Shown: positions 38,801 through 48,468 of the stretch, one piece after another
How the letters are laid out: every line of letters begins with the position of its first letter
How positions within the stretch are numbered: the stretch's first letter is position 1
Source of the DNA: Leptolyngbya sp. FACHB-261
GTDB taxonomy: Bacteria > Cyanobacteriota > Cyanobacteriia > FACHB-261
Reading direction: 5' to 3'
NCBI RefSeq assembly: GCF_014696065.1
Contig: NZ_JACJPL010000036.1
Coordinates: forward strand, 1-64,000
DNA: 64,000 nt
The notes under the pieces: model-generated
The model's database searches: none
Seen by the model: only the letters and a program-made list of their open reading frames with translations
Told to the model about the DNA's origin: nothing
Made by a program: the position numbers and the translations under genes

Positions 38801-41800
38801 ATCTAGCTCGGCTTCGGTGTTCTCGGCATCCGATTCTGAGGGTTGATCGTTAAATAAGTCGTCGAAGTCCAGTTCATCTGGACCGGGATCGGCCGTACTA
38901 GCTTCTGTACTAGCTTCGGTAAGTCCTGCAATCGCTGCTGCGTCTGACTCATCTGAGATTAGCAAGTCCAACCACTCAGAATCATCGCGGCTCTCCGAGC
39001 TGCTTACTGCTGAGGCACTAGTCTGCTCGCTGGTTTCAAGACCAAATAGGGGTTCCAGCTCTGGCTCTGGCACTTCCTCTAAGTTCGGCGTCGTGGCAAA
39101 CAGTAGATCAAGCCCTTCTACACCTGCCTCGCTACCCTCGGAACTCTCCTCCATAGAGGCTGTATCTTGATCGCTGGATTCGAGATCCAAGAAGGCATCA
39201 GGCTCTTGCTCTTGTTCAAAGCCTGATACGGGCTCTAACAGTAAGTCGAGTTCCTCTATGGCTGCCTCGTTACCTTCAGTGCTTTCCTCTATAGAGGCCG
39301 TGTCCTGCTCCTCAAAGGCGGTCTGTGGCGTTAGCAAGTCCAGCCATTCTGAATCATCGCTAGCTAGTGAACTGTCCTCTAGCGAGGATAGGTCCTGCTC
39401 GCTTGCTTCAAGGCCCAAGAAGGGATCGAACTCTTGCACTGAATCAACGTCTGGGGTGGCTTCAAACAGTAAGTCGAGTCCTTCTATCTCCTCGACCTCC
39501 TCGACATCACTGTCGTCCGCCAAGAACATAGCGTCATCGCTGGCCTCAGTCAGGCTATTCGCCTCAACGCCGAAGCTAGTAACCTCCGGACCTACCTCTT
39601 CGCTAAACTCAGGGGACAGAAGGCTGAGCCATTCTGAATCGTCGCCCTCGGTTAGAACTTCACCGCCTAGCTCGTCTAACCCATTTGAGGCGCCGCTCTC
39701 GTCCGTCATCTCAGTCGTCGATGCTGCCTCAAACGGATCTTCTGAGTTATCGGAGGACAGCAGATCGAGCCATGCTTCACTACTGTCGCCATCTTCTAGA
39801 AAAACCTCATCCAGTCCTTCTGAACTGCTGAACTCGTTCTCTCCGAAGGGCGATGTTTCCTCATTGAGCGGTTCAAGAACTGTATCTGCGGAGAGCAAGT
39901 CCAGCCATTCCGAATCATCGTCCCCAGAAAACTCCCCAGGGGCAACCTCGGCCAATTCGTTTTCTTCTAGGACCGTTCCCAGAGGGTTTGTCAACTCTGA
40001 GACTGCTACCTCTAGCTGGTCTATTTCAGCCTCTGGCTGGTCTATTTCAGCTTCAAGTTGGTTGGACCATAGATCGGCTTCTTCTACGTTCCAATCTTCT
40101 CGGTTCCAGTCTTCTTGAACTGTCTCTGCATCAAGTTCTGTCTCTGCGTCGAGAAAAGCACTGAAGTCAGCTTCAGGAACAGATACGGGTTCTGTTTCCT
40201 CATTGACTAGCTCATCAGCCCCTGCCTCAGCGAAAGGTTCTACGCTAGTTGCATTCGCTTCTGAGGAAAGCAAGTCAAGCCACTCAGCCTCCTCATCCGC
40301 TGGCTCATCTGCAGGCTCATCTACTGACGATTGTTCTGGCCCTTCCAATGCAGTTTCAAAACCACCTGCAGCTTCAAAATCACTAAAGTTATCGACCTCC
40401 ACCGGATCGCTTCCGGCTGTCGGCGTGAAGGCTTCAGGAGGTATCGAACTCAGGTCATTGGCGCCAGTCCAAGGATCAACTTCTTCAAGGTCCCAGCCTT
40501 CATAGATAGTCTCTGCCTCAGGCTCAGCATCAAATAGAGAATCAAACTCGGTATCAATGTCAGGCGGCAAGCTATCTGGAGCAATGTCAACCGTAGACCG
40601 GGTCGCCCCAGCAGCTTCCTGGTTCTGAGTCTCTTCGAAGAAGTCAGGGCCTGTGAACGGATCGTCGGAAGGAGCTTCAGATAGGTCCTCCAGCAAGCTG
40701 TAATCCAAATCATCGGTTGAAGAGGCACCTACAGAGCCAGTGTCCTCGAAGGCAAAAAGGCTTTCTAGATCTGGATCTGCATTCTCAAATAACGCTGAGA
40801 GAGCCTCAGCCTGAAGTGCTTCGGCATCCAGTTGCTGATCGAGAATGTTATCCCCGCTCGTCTGTCGGTCTAGGCTGGGATCAGTATCCAGTAAATCGGA
40901 CTCAAGGAGGTCGGAGAAATCGGCCAGCTCCTCGTCTGCTGCTTGGTTCTCCGTTGTACTAGCGCCACTATTGCCCCAAACATCTCCCAACTCCAGATTG
41001 TCGCTGCCAAATAGCTCAGCCAGAGAGTTCAGTTCGGTTTCCCCAACCCGGGGACCAGCCAGAAGATTCCAAGGCTCATCGTCACCTATAGCCTGTTCTG
41101 TTGAGCCACTCGCTGGCTCAACAGCATCCGATAGGTCGATTTCGAAAACCTCAGGAGTTGACGGTGGGCTGTATCGGTTCACTTCTTGCCGCTGCGGAAC
41201 CGCAACCACAATCTCATCATCGAAGGACAAGCTCTCCCACTCGGCGCGGGCGGCTGACTCGGGCACACTCTCCGCAATTTCAAATGCTGCTAGGTCATCT
41301 CCTGCCTCAACCGCGAACTCAAGCTCGTCTTGCACTACCGCAAAACCTGGCTCTAGCTCGGTCTCTGTAAATTCAGTAGCTCCTGCAATCAGCGCTTCGG
41401 CTTCACTCATAGAGAGATCCAACTCAGCCGCCAGCAGCAACTCACGGTCAAGATCGGCTAGTTCAAGTTCAGGTTCGGGTTCAACCGGCACTGGTAGGAG
41501 GGCTTGAACTTGGCTAGAGACAGTGACCTCGGTTTGTGAGCCGTTTAGGACTTGGTCTTGAGCCAGTTTGAGCTCTTTAATCACCACCATCGCCAAGTTG
41601 CGATAGGCATTGTCCGTATTGGCAACTGCTTCGGCACAAGCAGCACATAGCTCACACCAACCTGTCAAATCAAACTGTTCTCCCAAAGCCCGCAACTCTT
41701 CACAGAAGCTGTGCAACTGAGCGCGGTTCTCCTGGCTGTCGGGTTGCTTGAACAGCCCCAGCATCTCTCGCAACTTGCGGGTGATATCCGAACGGAATAC

Positions 41801-42340
41801 CAAGTGCAGTGCACTGAGTTCCTCTTGGGGCTGAGCAACAGGAGCACTAGTGGCAGCAACAACAGCGATGGGGGTGGCTACTGGCACTGGTGGGGCCAAA
41901 ACTTCAGCACTACTAGAAGCAACCAAGCGATCCAGATGCGACTGCAACTCGTTGAAGACTGGCTCAACTTCTGTTAGGGCAGCAGTGGAGGCATCTTCCG
42001 TCAAGCCGAACGGCTGCTGAAGATGTTCGAGCAACTCGTTGAGGGGATCGAAGCAGCGCAACAGCAAGGATTCCAGCTGCTGATCGACCTGGAGATTGGG
42101 GGAATCCTTGAGGACCTTGAAGAAATCCTCTAAGCGGTGAGAAATGTGTTGGATGCTGCGGATCCCCAGCATTGCTGCCCCACCCTTGACCGAGTGGGCT
42201 GCCCGAAATAGCTCGTTGATTAGCTCTTGATCGGCTAGGGTGTTCTGGAGATTCAGCAACCCCTGCTCCATCGTATTGAGATGATCCTTTGCTTCTTCAA
42301 TGAAGTAGCCAAGAATGCGCTGTTGCTGATCAGGGTTCAT
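35873..42340 (-). CDS. hmpE: Hybrid CheA histidine kinase with giant acidic repeat linker (HmpE/PilL type)
   Basis: 2155 residues. HPt domain at 1-110 with phospho-accepting H49 (RAAHSVKGGAAMLG); a second degenerate HPt-like helical domain at about 175-275; a very acidic Ser-, Leu- and Glu-rich linker at about 290-1500; dimerisation helices from 1512 (VKHLDNLNNLVGELVVNRNS); ATPase with N-box HLVNNALTHGIEDP near 1725 and G-box VSDDGAGID; CheW-like domain from 1863; receiver from 2030 (VLIVDDSITVREL, FCDIEMPRMDGLE). Cyanobacterial relatives are usually about half this size, from memory. The kinase is expected to phosphorylate its own and the separate receivers to steer type IV pili. Last gene of the hmp series. 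Confidence 0.85.
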   Translation of the reverse strand: MNPDQQQRILGYFIEEAKDHLNTMEQGLLNLQNTLADQELINELFRAAHSVKGGAAMLGIRSIQHISHRLEDFFKVLKDSPNLQVDQQLESLLLRCFDPLNELLEHLQQPFGLTEDASTAALTEVEPVFNELQSHLDRLVASSSAEVLAPPVPVATPIAVVAATSAPVAQPQEELSALHLVFRSDITRKLREMLGLFKQPDSQENRAQLHSFCEELRALGEQFDLTGWCELCAACAEAVANTDNAYRNLAMVVIKELKLAQDQVLNGSQTEVTVSSQVQALLPVPVEPEPELELADLDRELLLAAELDLSMSEAEALIAGATEFTETELEPGFAVVQDELEFAVEAGDDLAAFEIAESVPESAARAEWESLSFDDEIVVAVPQRQEVNRYSPPSTPEVFEIDLSDAVEPASGSTEQAIGDDEPWNLLAGPRVGETELNSLAELFGSDNLELGDVWGNSGASTTENQAADEELADFSDLLESDLLDTDPSLDRQTSGDNILDQQLDAEALQAEALSALFENADPDLESLFAFEDTGSVGASSTDDLDYSLLEDLSEAPSDDPFTGPDFFEETQNQEAAGATRSTVDIAPDSLPPDIDTEFDSLFDAEPEAETIYEGWDLEEVDPWTGANDLSSIPPEAFTPTAGSDPVEVDNFSDFEAAGGFETALEGPEQSSVDEPADEPADEEAEWLDLLSSEANATSVEPFAEAGADELVNEETEPVSVPEADFSAFLDAETELDAETVQEDWNREDWNVEEADLWSNQLEAEIDQPEAEIDQLEVAVSELTNPLGTVLEENELAEVAPGEFSGDDDSEWLDLLSADTVLEPLNEETSPFGENEFSSSEGLDEVFLEDGDSSEAWLDLLSSDNSEDPFEAASTTEMTDESGASNGLDELGGEVLTEGDDSEWLSLLSPEFSEEVGPEVTSFGVEANSLTEASDDAMFLADDSDVEEVEEIEGLDLLFEATPDVDSVQEFDPFLGLEASEQDLSSLEDSSLASDDSEWLDLLTPQTAFEEQDTASIEESTEGNEAAIEELDLLLEPVSGFEQEQEPDAFLDLESSDQDTASMEESSEGSEAGVEGLDLLFATTPNLEEVPEPELEPLFGLETSEQTSASAVSSSESRDDSEWLDLLISDESDAAAIAGLTEASTEASTADPGPDELDFDDLFNDQPSESDAENTEAELDLADFMGELEASAANQDLMLLLEEPAGSDELDTDTDPFGFDASAPDWSSGATDQEQPDNASPDLLLTDEEEDASEFESAFETEASTAFPDFEVDTNLAEEEASDSVETIAGLVDFFGGAGDEFEAEFPEAETELDLGGTEDFQLTDSPFDLVENLAQDQQEFVEESSADELDSPLEELDELLAGDSEEASDALALMDANSSMVDTSLDVSLDDLGELDALLEDVPEDSLPDFVEPEPDFQELEALLGEVEQPDITRFAAAIPLMSMPVASTPVSVPQPDAQDEGEFADLEKMLEEADQTIGGPPTVTGTAWTRPGPASRMTTRRQTAGYGNQTMRVEVKHLDNLNNLVGELVVNRNSLEQDQDRLRQSLDNLLHQVQQLSDVGQRLQDQYERSLLESSLLASRQGQPSVPSFSERLGREVLPQSNHSMGANFDALEMDRFTSFHTLSQEIIELIVRVRESASDIEFIVDETEVVTRQFRQVTTQLQEGLTRSRMVPFAQIADRLPRAVRDIAIKAGKKANIEIEGRETLIDKAILEQLYDPMTHLVNNALTHGIEDPQTRQAAGKSPTGRIMVRAFHQGNQTVISVSDDGAGIDAKRVKDKAVEKRLLNSAQAASMTDLDVYDLLFHPGFSTADKVDDLKGRGVGMDVVRTSLNDIRGSIGTDSSLNKGTTFTIRLPLTLSISKAMVCVSNHARIAFPMDGVEDMLDVPRERVQTDLEGRPTIIWRDAPLPFCPLSDLLSYNRYLSRGSIYGAGQEEDIISVVILRSAGNFVAIAVDQVVGEQEIVIKQLEGPVPKPIGIAGATVLGDGRVMPIADVLELIDLATGRVRRETSQLWDNNVIVEEPKSVSEPTVLIVDDSITVRELLSMTFNKVGYRVEQARDGQEAWEKLRGGMPCNLVFCDIEMPRMDGLELLSRLQKDETLSQLPIAMLTSRGADRHRQMAVQLGASGYFTKPYLEEELLHAASRMLNGERLVS

Positions 42341-42432
42341 AGCAAACGTGTCCTTCGGCTAAAACGGGCGGGGCAGCAGGGGTGACACAAGGGGGAACTC
42401 GATGTGCCAGGGGAACCATCAAGGTAAGTGAG

Positions 42433-45339
42433 TTAGGCTTTCGTCTTGTTTCCGCCTTCAACACGGAAACGTTCCACAGAGGACTGAAGGTCACGGGCCA
42501 CGGACACCAGGTTTTGTAGAGAGCCCGACACTCGCTGCGACTCTTGGGAAGTCTCTTGAGCAGTAAGCTCTACTGATTGCATAACCTGGGCAACAGCTCG
42601 GGAGGTCTCCGTTTGCTCAACGGTGGCAGCGGTGATGGAGCGGACCAGAGTATCAATGCGCTGAGACACCTGAATAATGTCGTCGAGTGAGCGCTTGGCC
42701 TGCTCAGCGAGGCGAGTGCCTTCGATGACCTGCTGGGTGCCTTCCTCCATAGCAGTCATCACCGAGCCTGTCTCACTCTGGATTTGGAGCACAATCTGCT
42801 CAATTTCCTTAGAAGATTTAGCGGCTCGGTCGGCTAGCTGGCGAACCTCGTCCGCCACAATGGCGAAGCCTCGTCCTGACTCACCAGCACGGGCGGCCTC
42901 AATACTGGCATTCAGCGCTAGCAAATTGGTCCGCGAGGCAATTTGAGAAATCAAAGCGACGATCTTGGAAATCTCCTGTGAGGACTCTGCTAACCGCTTC
43001 ACTTTGCGCGTTGTCTCCGCCACTGTCTCCCGGATGTCCAGAATACCGGCCACGGTGCGCTCTACGGCTTCACCACCTCTGAGCGCGGTTTCAGATGCAG
43101 TGCGAGCCACCTCTTCCGCTTCACGAGCGCTCTCCGCCACTCGCTGAATAGAGTCGGTCATCATCTGCACTGAGTTGAGCGTAACGGCCAGTTCCTCAGC
43201 TTGACGCAGAGCATCAGAGGAAAGGCTACGAGCAAACACCTCGTTTTCGGTCGCGCCCCGGTTGACCTGGGTTGCTGCGGCTTTCACCTGCTGCACGATC
43301 TCGCGCAGATTTTGAATGGTCAGGTTGAACGAGTCGGCAACAGCACCCAGCACGTCGGCTGTGACTTCAGCCTGAACTGTGAGGTCACCTCGCGCTGCCC
43401 CTTCCACGTCGTCAAGCAGACGAATGACTTGGCGCTGGAGATCTTCCTTGGCTTGCTCTTGCTCTTCCGCTTTGCGTTGCGCTTCGGTAGTGGCGGTGAA
43501 GATCACACGGGCCATCTGGTTGAAGCCTGCAGCCAACTGCCCCAGTTCATCTTCGGCGTAGACCGTTGCCCGGACACTGAGGTCCCCTCGCGTCACAGCA
43601 TCAAACTGAGATTTGAGGTTGTCTGTAGATTTCTTGAAGTGGTTGGTCGTCGCTTTGCCCACGGCTAGACTGCCTCCTGCCGCAGCCACCCCGGAGACCA
43701 GTGCCATGAGCAAACCCGTGTTGCGAACGGTTTTAACCGTGCCAGCATCCCCTGCTTGGTTAGCGCTCACAAAGCTGACTACACCTACTGCCAGCATCGC
43801 AGCCACACCGGTTGCCGCTGAGGTAACCAACTGCTTGTTACCAAAAGGCATGTTCTCAAACCAACCCCAGCTCCCCTGCTCAACCGAAGCAGTAGCCTCT
43901 GCTGGACTGCTATCAGTCTGAGTGAAGGCTGGGAGATTCTCCACTGCGCTAGACAGACCAAACAGTTCGTCCTCGTCATTTACTAGAGGATGAACGGCAG
44001 TGGCCGGCTCGGTGACAAAGCCACTTTCGGCAAGGGTCCCCGTTTGACCTGATGCTCCACTGGTCGTGTCGCGCTCTCGGCTACCGCCACTGTTGAGGCT
44101 GCTCCCAAAGTCTGGCATTTCACCAGAAAAGTCATCGAACTCGTCGAACTCGTCTAAAAAGCCCATCCGGTTGCCTGAACCCGCTGTGGGCGGCTCATCA
44201 AGAGCGGGAGCTTCCTCTGGAAATGTAATGTCCTGCTCACTGTAAGCCGAGGTCCTCGGCCGACGCTGATGATTGTTTGAGCCGAAGCCACTGGAGAGGT
44301 CGGCGGGAGGGTTGGGATTACCTGAGGTTGAGCCATTGGCAAAACCACTGTCCAGGGCACTGTCTAGAGCATTTAAGTCGAAGCTATCGTCTGTCGCATC
44401 TCCAAAAGCCGAATCAATCTCAGGGAAAGAGTTGTCGGCGAAGGCGGAGTCAACAAACGTAAAATCTTCACTGCTACTGTTGCTACTGCCAAAGGCACCG
44501 CCCGTGGGTGCTCCAGCTGATGTTGGGGTGCTACGCGGGTCCTGAGACCTTATTACTGCGGTCTCATCATCGAAGCTGAACTGATCTAAACCGCCGGCAA
44601 AGGCATTTTCCGTGCCAAAGTCGGCTCCGAAGGCAGCCTCAGGCCCCATCTCCTCTTCAAAGAAAGCGTTTTCCCCCGAGGTAGAACCAGCCTCAAAGGG
44701 AGATGAAAAAGCATCGAAGGCACTGTCTTCGAAGTTATCGCCCTGGAAGTTTTCACTCTGAAAAGCTTCATCTACTGGAGGTGAGTCAGAGTGCTGGCTG
44801 AGGTAGTCATCTAAGCTAAAGGGATTTTCAAAATCTTGATCCCCAAAGTTCTGATCCCCAAAATCCTTTAAACCGCTATCTAAACCGTCGTCCAGGTCAA
44901 AATGGTTGTCGACAGTCTCAGTTGAGCCAACGCCAGAACTACCTGAGGCGTAGACATCCTCTGCCTCGGAGCTACCGTTACCGTTAGAGAAACCAAAAGC
45001 GCTGTTACTGTCCTGGTAGTCTCGAGAGTTCTGTTGAGTGCTGGTCGTGTACCCTACACTACTCTCCCCTGCTGACACATCTACTAGAGCGTTGTTCACG
45101 CAGTCCACTAACTCCGGGTTGGTGCTACGGTCTAGCACCCACTCGTACTGCTCACGCGCAGCAGTGTATTGACCCAGACCGTAGCAGAAGACGTGACCCC
45201 GCAGCAGGCGAACGTGCGGATCGTCTGGATAGTCTCGCACCAGTTGATCAGTAAGGTCTGCGGCCTCCTGATAACTGGACTGCATGTAAGCCTGGAATGC
45301 CCTCTGATAATCCTGCTCGTACTGGGTACTTGATGCCAT
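42433..45339 (-). CDS. hmpD: Methyl-accepting chemotaxis protein (HmpD/PilJ type)
   Basis: 968 residues; GGAG precedes the ATG. Residues 1-80 are TPR-like ([20 protein letters not shown]). Residues 90-490 are acidic and rich in Phe, Asp, Gly and Ser (many DSAFG/DDFS-like pieces). Two membrane helices lie at about 505-560 ([37 protein letters not shown]) with only a short loop between them, so there is no large external sensor. Two HAMP units follow, then the signalling hairpin [20 protein letters not shown] with its flanking helices. It would sense inside the cell or membrane and couple to CheA through CheW. Confidence 0.85.
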   Translation of the reverse strand: MASSTQYEQDYQRAFQAYMQSSYQEAADLTDQLVRDYPDDPHVRLLRGHVFCYGLGQYTAAREQYEWVLDRSTNPELVDCVNNALVDVSAGESSVGYTTSTQQNSRDYQDSNSAFGFSNGNGSSEAEDVYASGSSGVGSTETVDNHFDLDDGLDSGLKDFGDQNFGDQDFENPFSLDDYLSQHSDSPPVDEAFQSENFQGDNFEDSAFDAFSSPFEAGSTSGENAFFEEEMGPEAAFGADFGTENAFAGGLDQFSFDDETAVIRSQDPRSTPTSAGAPTGGAFGSSNSSSEDFTFVDSAFADNSFPEIDSAFGDATDDSFDLNALDSALDSGFANGSTSGNPNPPADLSSGFGSNNHQRRPRTSAYSEQDITFPEEAPALDEPPTAGSGNRMGFLDEFDEFDDFSGEMPDFGSSLNSGGSRERDTTSGASGQTGTLAESGFVTEPATAVHPLVNDEDELFGLSSAVENLPAFTQTDSSPAEATASVEQGSWGWFENMPFGNKQLVTSAATGVAAMLAVGVVSFVSANQAGDAGTVKTVRNTGLLMALVSGVAAAGGSLAVGKATTNHFKKSTDNLKSQFDAVTRGDLSVRATVYAEDELGQLAAGFNQMARVIFTATTEAQRKAEEQEQAKEDLQRQVIRLLDDVEGAARGDLTVQAEVTADVLGAVADSFNLTIQNLREIVQQVKAAATQVNRGATENEVFARSLSSDALRQAEELAVTLNSVQMMTDSIQRVAESAREAEEVARTASETALRGGEAVERTVAGILDIRETVAETTRKVKRLAESSQEISKIVALISQIASRTNLLALNASIEAARAGESGRGFAIVADEVRQLADRAAKSSKEIEQIVLQIQSETGSVMTAMEEGTQQVIEGTRLAEQAKRSLDDIIQVSQRIDTLVRSITAATVEQTETSRAVAQVMQSVELTAQETSQESQRVSGSLQNLVSVARDLQSSVERFRVEGGNKTKA

Positions 45340-45439
45340 AGGGTTGTCTCCTCTACCCGCCTGCCTCAGCTGCCGTTAGCTGAGCCTCTGCTTGCTGCTT
45401 GTTGATGTGCCAGAACCAAAATCATCGCTTACCTGCTCG

Positions 45440-45967
45440 CTAGGTGGCCCATCGGGCCGATCTCAAAATTGCAATCTGATCTAGCAGGCGTAGTGCCTTA
45501 CCTGTCTGTTCACTAAGCCACTCCCCACGCAAAAACGGCGCCATACTGTCTGGCGCTGCTGTTGAAACTCGAATCTCATCAGGGTCTAGCCAATCCATAT
45601 CGGCAATCCGGTCGACAGCCAATCCTAGGGTTAGGTTCTGGTCCTCTACAGCAATGACAGGAATTTCAGCCCGATCTGTGTTGAGCGGGGCGCTGTCCCC
45701 CAGAAACTGTCCTAAGTCGGCTACCCACACCACTTGACCGCGCAGATTTAAGGTGCCCAATAACAATGGTGAAACATTGGGCATAGGGGTAATCCGGTCG
45801 GGAGGATGAGCGATGACTTCCCGAATTCCGGTGGCGGGCAGGGCAAATTCACTGCCCGAGGCGACATAAAAGCGCAGATGGAGTTCGCCCTCGGGGGATT
45901 CGAGTTCCTGAAGCTCTGGCTCTTGACCCTGACCCGAGCGGGTCAGAAAGTCCGGGTTACCTACCAT
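45440..45967 (-). CDS. hmpC: CheW-type adaptor (HmpC)
   Basis: 175 residues from the second Met (45967), with GGAAGAG about 7 nt upstream; the first Met at 45985 has AGGAGG touching it, too close for use. CheW fold: LHLRFYVASGSEFALPATGI, ISPMP-like ITPMPNVSPLLLGTLNLRGQ, VVWVADLGQFLG. It links the MCP to the CheA. It lies between the CheY and MCP genes. Confidence 0.88.
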   Translation of the reverse strand: MVGNPDFLTRSGQGQEPELQELESPEGELHLRFYVASGSEFALPATGIREVIAHPPDRITPMPNVSPLLLGTLNLRGQVVWVADLGQFLGDSAPLNTDRAEIPVIAVEDQNLTLGLAVDRIADMDWLDPDEIRVSTAAPDSMAPFLRGEWLSEQTGKALRLLDQIAILRSARWAT

Positions 45968-46024
45968 GGATATCTCTTCCTGCATCCTCCTGAAGTGGTC
46001 ACGGGCTTCAAGTCTACCGTTAGT

Positions 46025-46390
46025 CTAGCCACGGAGCAGCTGTTTGACGGTACCAACTAGCTCCTGAGGTTCAAAGGGTTTAGCGATGTAAGCATCGGCT
46101 CCCTGCTTCATGCCCCAGTAACGGTCGAATTCCTCACCCTTAGATGAACACATCACTACCGGTACACTCTGCGTTTTAGGGTCAGCTTTAATGCGTCGAC
46201 AGACTTCATACCCATTCATACGGGGCATGACAATATCGAGGACCACTAGATCCGGTCGGTGTCCCTGGATCCGCTCAAGGGCTTCAACGCCATCGGTGGC
46301 GACGCTGACACTCAGCCCACTGTCCTTAAGCAGGTCAGTGATCATCTCGCGCTGGGTGACACTATCCTCTACCACCAAAACTTTGCTCAT
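46025..46390 (-). CDS. hmpB: CheY-type response regulator (HmpB/PilH type)
   Basis: 121 residues, a single receiver domain: acidic pair and start VLVVEDSVTQREMITDLLKD, phospho-acceptor in LVVLDIVMPRMNGYEV, conserved Ser in PVVMCSSKGEE, Lys in IAKPFEPQEL. It would take phosphate from the CheA and act on pilus motors. It starts about 480 nt from the PatA-type gene and 40 nt before the CheW gene. Confidence 0.9.
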   Translation of the reverse strand: MSKVLVVEDSVTQREMITDLLKDSGLSVSVATDGVEALERIQGHRPDLVVLDIVMPRMNGYEVCRRIKADPKTQSVPVVMCSSKGEEFDRYWGMKQGADAYIAKPFEPQELVGTVKQLLRG

Positions 46391-46873
46391 GGTTCGCCCA
46401 TCCTCATCTCGGTAGCCCTTCCATCGCTTATGGTTCCCCTACAGGTTTCTACAGTGGGCGCCAAAATCCGGGTTTTTAGGGTTACACTCGGCACACCTAA
46501 GCACTGAAGCTGCGGGTCTACCGGAGAAACCTCAAACCGTAACTTACCCACTTCTGACCCACTTCTCATCGTTGGTCAATGTGCCGGTTATCTGGATCTA
46601 GTCAGAACCTCGCTTGAAACTCCAGTTTCGAATGAGCATAGCTGTTAAAGCGGCTACTCCTCAATATTCCATGGATTACGCGTAGATTATCGATGGGCGA
46701 TTTGGTTGGGCAACCACAAGAGCCATTACGATTGACGCCTGCTATTTCTACTGCCACGCTTACTATTGATTCTATAGATCCCGGACAAAACCTGGGCGAA
46801 TCTGAGCTTGAACTCCTGAGACTTCCTGATAACCTCCCTGTCTGAAAAGCAAGAGACTTACAGCAGTCCGGTG
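46391..46873. other. Gene-free gap between the PatA-type and CheY genes
   Basis: 483 nt without a believable open frame. A small hairpin GGTTGGGCAACC lies near 46700. This gap inside an otherwise tight series suggests a separate promoter for the CheY-CheW-MCP-CheA genes. Confidence 0.5.
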
Positions 46874-48067
46874 CTATTTTCGTCCTTCAAGGTGCCCCAC
46901 GCCAACGTATTTCTCAACAACGGTTAGCAATTCGCTTTCACCAAATGGCTTGGTCAGGTATTCAGTTGCGCCTACCATACGAGCTCTCACCCGATCAATA
47001 AAACCATCTTTGCCCGTAAGCATGATGATGGGGGTTCGCTGAAAAACAGCAGAGCGGCGCAGCATTGCACAAAGCTCATAGCCATCTAACTCTGGCATAG
47101 CGATGTCGCAGAGTATGAGGTCGGGCTTAAGGGCAAATACTAAACTCAATGCCTTAAGAGGATTGGCGATTGATGTAACTTCATAACCATGACGGCTCAG
47201 GATGTACTCCACAGTGCGGCGAATGGCAGCTCCATCGTCAATACAAACCACACGAGGCGGACGCTCCGTCGCCTGAGACCAAGGGTCATGAGGGGTATGA
47301 TGCGCAGCAACTCCAGGTGGATAAATCATTTGAATCCACCCCTTCTGAACGTAGGGATAGATGGCACGGGCTACGGACAGAATATCTCGTCCTAGATAAC
47401 GGGACAGTTGCCGAATGCTTGCCTTGCCTACTGCCCACCGCTCCAAAGTTGCGGCCACTGTCTCAGGTAGCAACGCCCGCAGATGTTCTGGCTCAGTCAA
47501 CAATGGGCACTGGTCTGGTGAATGAATGAGCGGATGAAACTTCTTCCACTCTTGAACCTTGGTCATGATTTCTGCAACCAGTGGATCAATCGCTAGGGTC
47601 GTCAACTGCGGTGCCAGTGACGGTCCTAGTTCAAAAATGAATGACCCCTGATGCAGGCTAAGCAGGTCGAACAAAACTTCCTGCACCATGCCCTGAATAA
47701 TTTCTCGACCCTGGGCAGCGGTTAGAATGCGACGCTCGAGCAATGCCCACAGATAACCATATTCCGGTGCGCTAAAGGAAGCCACGTTGAGGTCAGACTC
47801 AATCTGCTCAAGCGCGTTTTCTAAGCGATAGCGGCGCAGGAAATCTTGTAGCCGGGTCACGCTGCGCTCAGTATCAGCCGCATAGACCAGTTGGCCGTTA
47901 GAAAAGAAGACGAACCAAAACTGTCCAGACCCTGCTTCCACAAACAGTTCGCCAGTGCGTTGCCCCAGCTCAATCAACTGCAGGATGCTGCGAATATCAA
48001 TCTCGTAAAGTTTTCCCTGCATGATGACCGGGCCGGTGAGCAGAATGACCGCATCCCTGACCACCAT
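46874..48067 (-). CDS. hmpA: PatA-type response regulator (HmpA)
   Basis: 397 residues; GGAG lies just before the ATG. The N-terminal PATAN/DUF4388 domain (about 15-130) reads KLYEIDIRSILQLIELGQRT, GELFVEAGSGQFWFVFFSNG; a helical middle follows; the receiver is at about 268-385 with VVCIDDGAAIRRTVEYILSR, DLILCDIAMPELDGYELC and LTKPFGESEL. PatA-type proteins in Nostoc and PixG/PilG in Synechocystis act at the output of such clusters, in pilus direction or cell patterning. Confidence 0.85.
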   Translation of the reverse strand: MVVRDAVILLTGPVIMQGKLYEIDIRSILQLIELGQRTGELFVEAGSGQFWFVFFSNGQLVYAADTERSVTRLQDFLRRYRLENALEQIESDLNVASFSAPEYGYLWALLERRILTAAQGREIIQGMVQEVLFDLLSLHQGSFIFELGPSLAPQLTTLAIDPLVAEIMTKVQEWKKFHPLIHSPDQCPLLTEPEHLRALLPETVAATLERWAVGKASIRQLSRYLGRDILSVARAIYPYVQKGWIQMIYPPGVAAHHTPHDPWSQATERPPRVVCIDDGAAIRRTVEYILSRHGYEVTSIANPLKALSLVFALKPDLILCDIAMPELDGYELCAMLRRSAVFQRTPIIMLTGKDGFIDRVRARMVGATEYLTKPFGESELLTVVEKYVGVGHLEGRK

Positions 48068-48468
48068 TTAACTCCGGAACCCGCCAGCGTCAAATAAAGA
48101 GTCCTGCCGCAGCCGAAGCTCTAAGCCCCTTGAAGATCTACCCCGAAAGCCTAGACATGGTTGAGCCGCACTGAGTAGCCTTTGGATAGCCTGGGAGTAA
48201 ACTAGGTGGGATGCATGAGTGGGGTGCAGATGCGTTGCGTCTGTGGCTGTCTAAGTACAGATCAGGGTACAGAACCGGGCTTGGGTAGGCCCAGTATATT
48301 TATCCTAAGTAGAGTTTCTAGTGTCATGATCGGCGGCTTCAGCACCAAGCTGCTGCATCAATCCTTAGATAACCCTATACAAAACAATAAAGTGTGAATT
48401 GAATGGTCATCTGGACAGACTGGTTGACCCCAGCAAGAAGTACCTAGCACCCATCAAGAGGACACAGC
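48068..48468. other. Divergent promoter region of hmpA and hmpF
   Basis: 401 nt between two divergent genes of the same pathway. No coding frame of interest. An imperfect hairpin GGGCTTGGGTAGGCCC lies near 48280. Promoters for both genes must lie here, but no element could be assigned to a particular sigma factor by eye. Confidence 0.5.

Noticed and set aside
38022-40118. Long plus-strand open frames opposite the CheA gene (38022-38846, 39258-40118 and others)
   Set aside because: Their Ser-, Pro- and Lys-rich translations mirror the acidic repeat codons on the minus strand; no start signals or family features.
38940-40300. Regularly spaced similar DNA segments resembling a repeat array or CRISPR
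   Set aside because: They are imperfect, in frame, and encode the DDSEWLDLL motifs of the CheA linker; there are no constant repeats with unique spacers.
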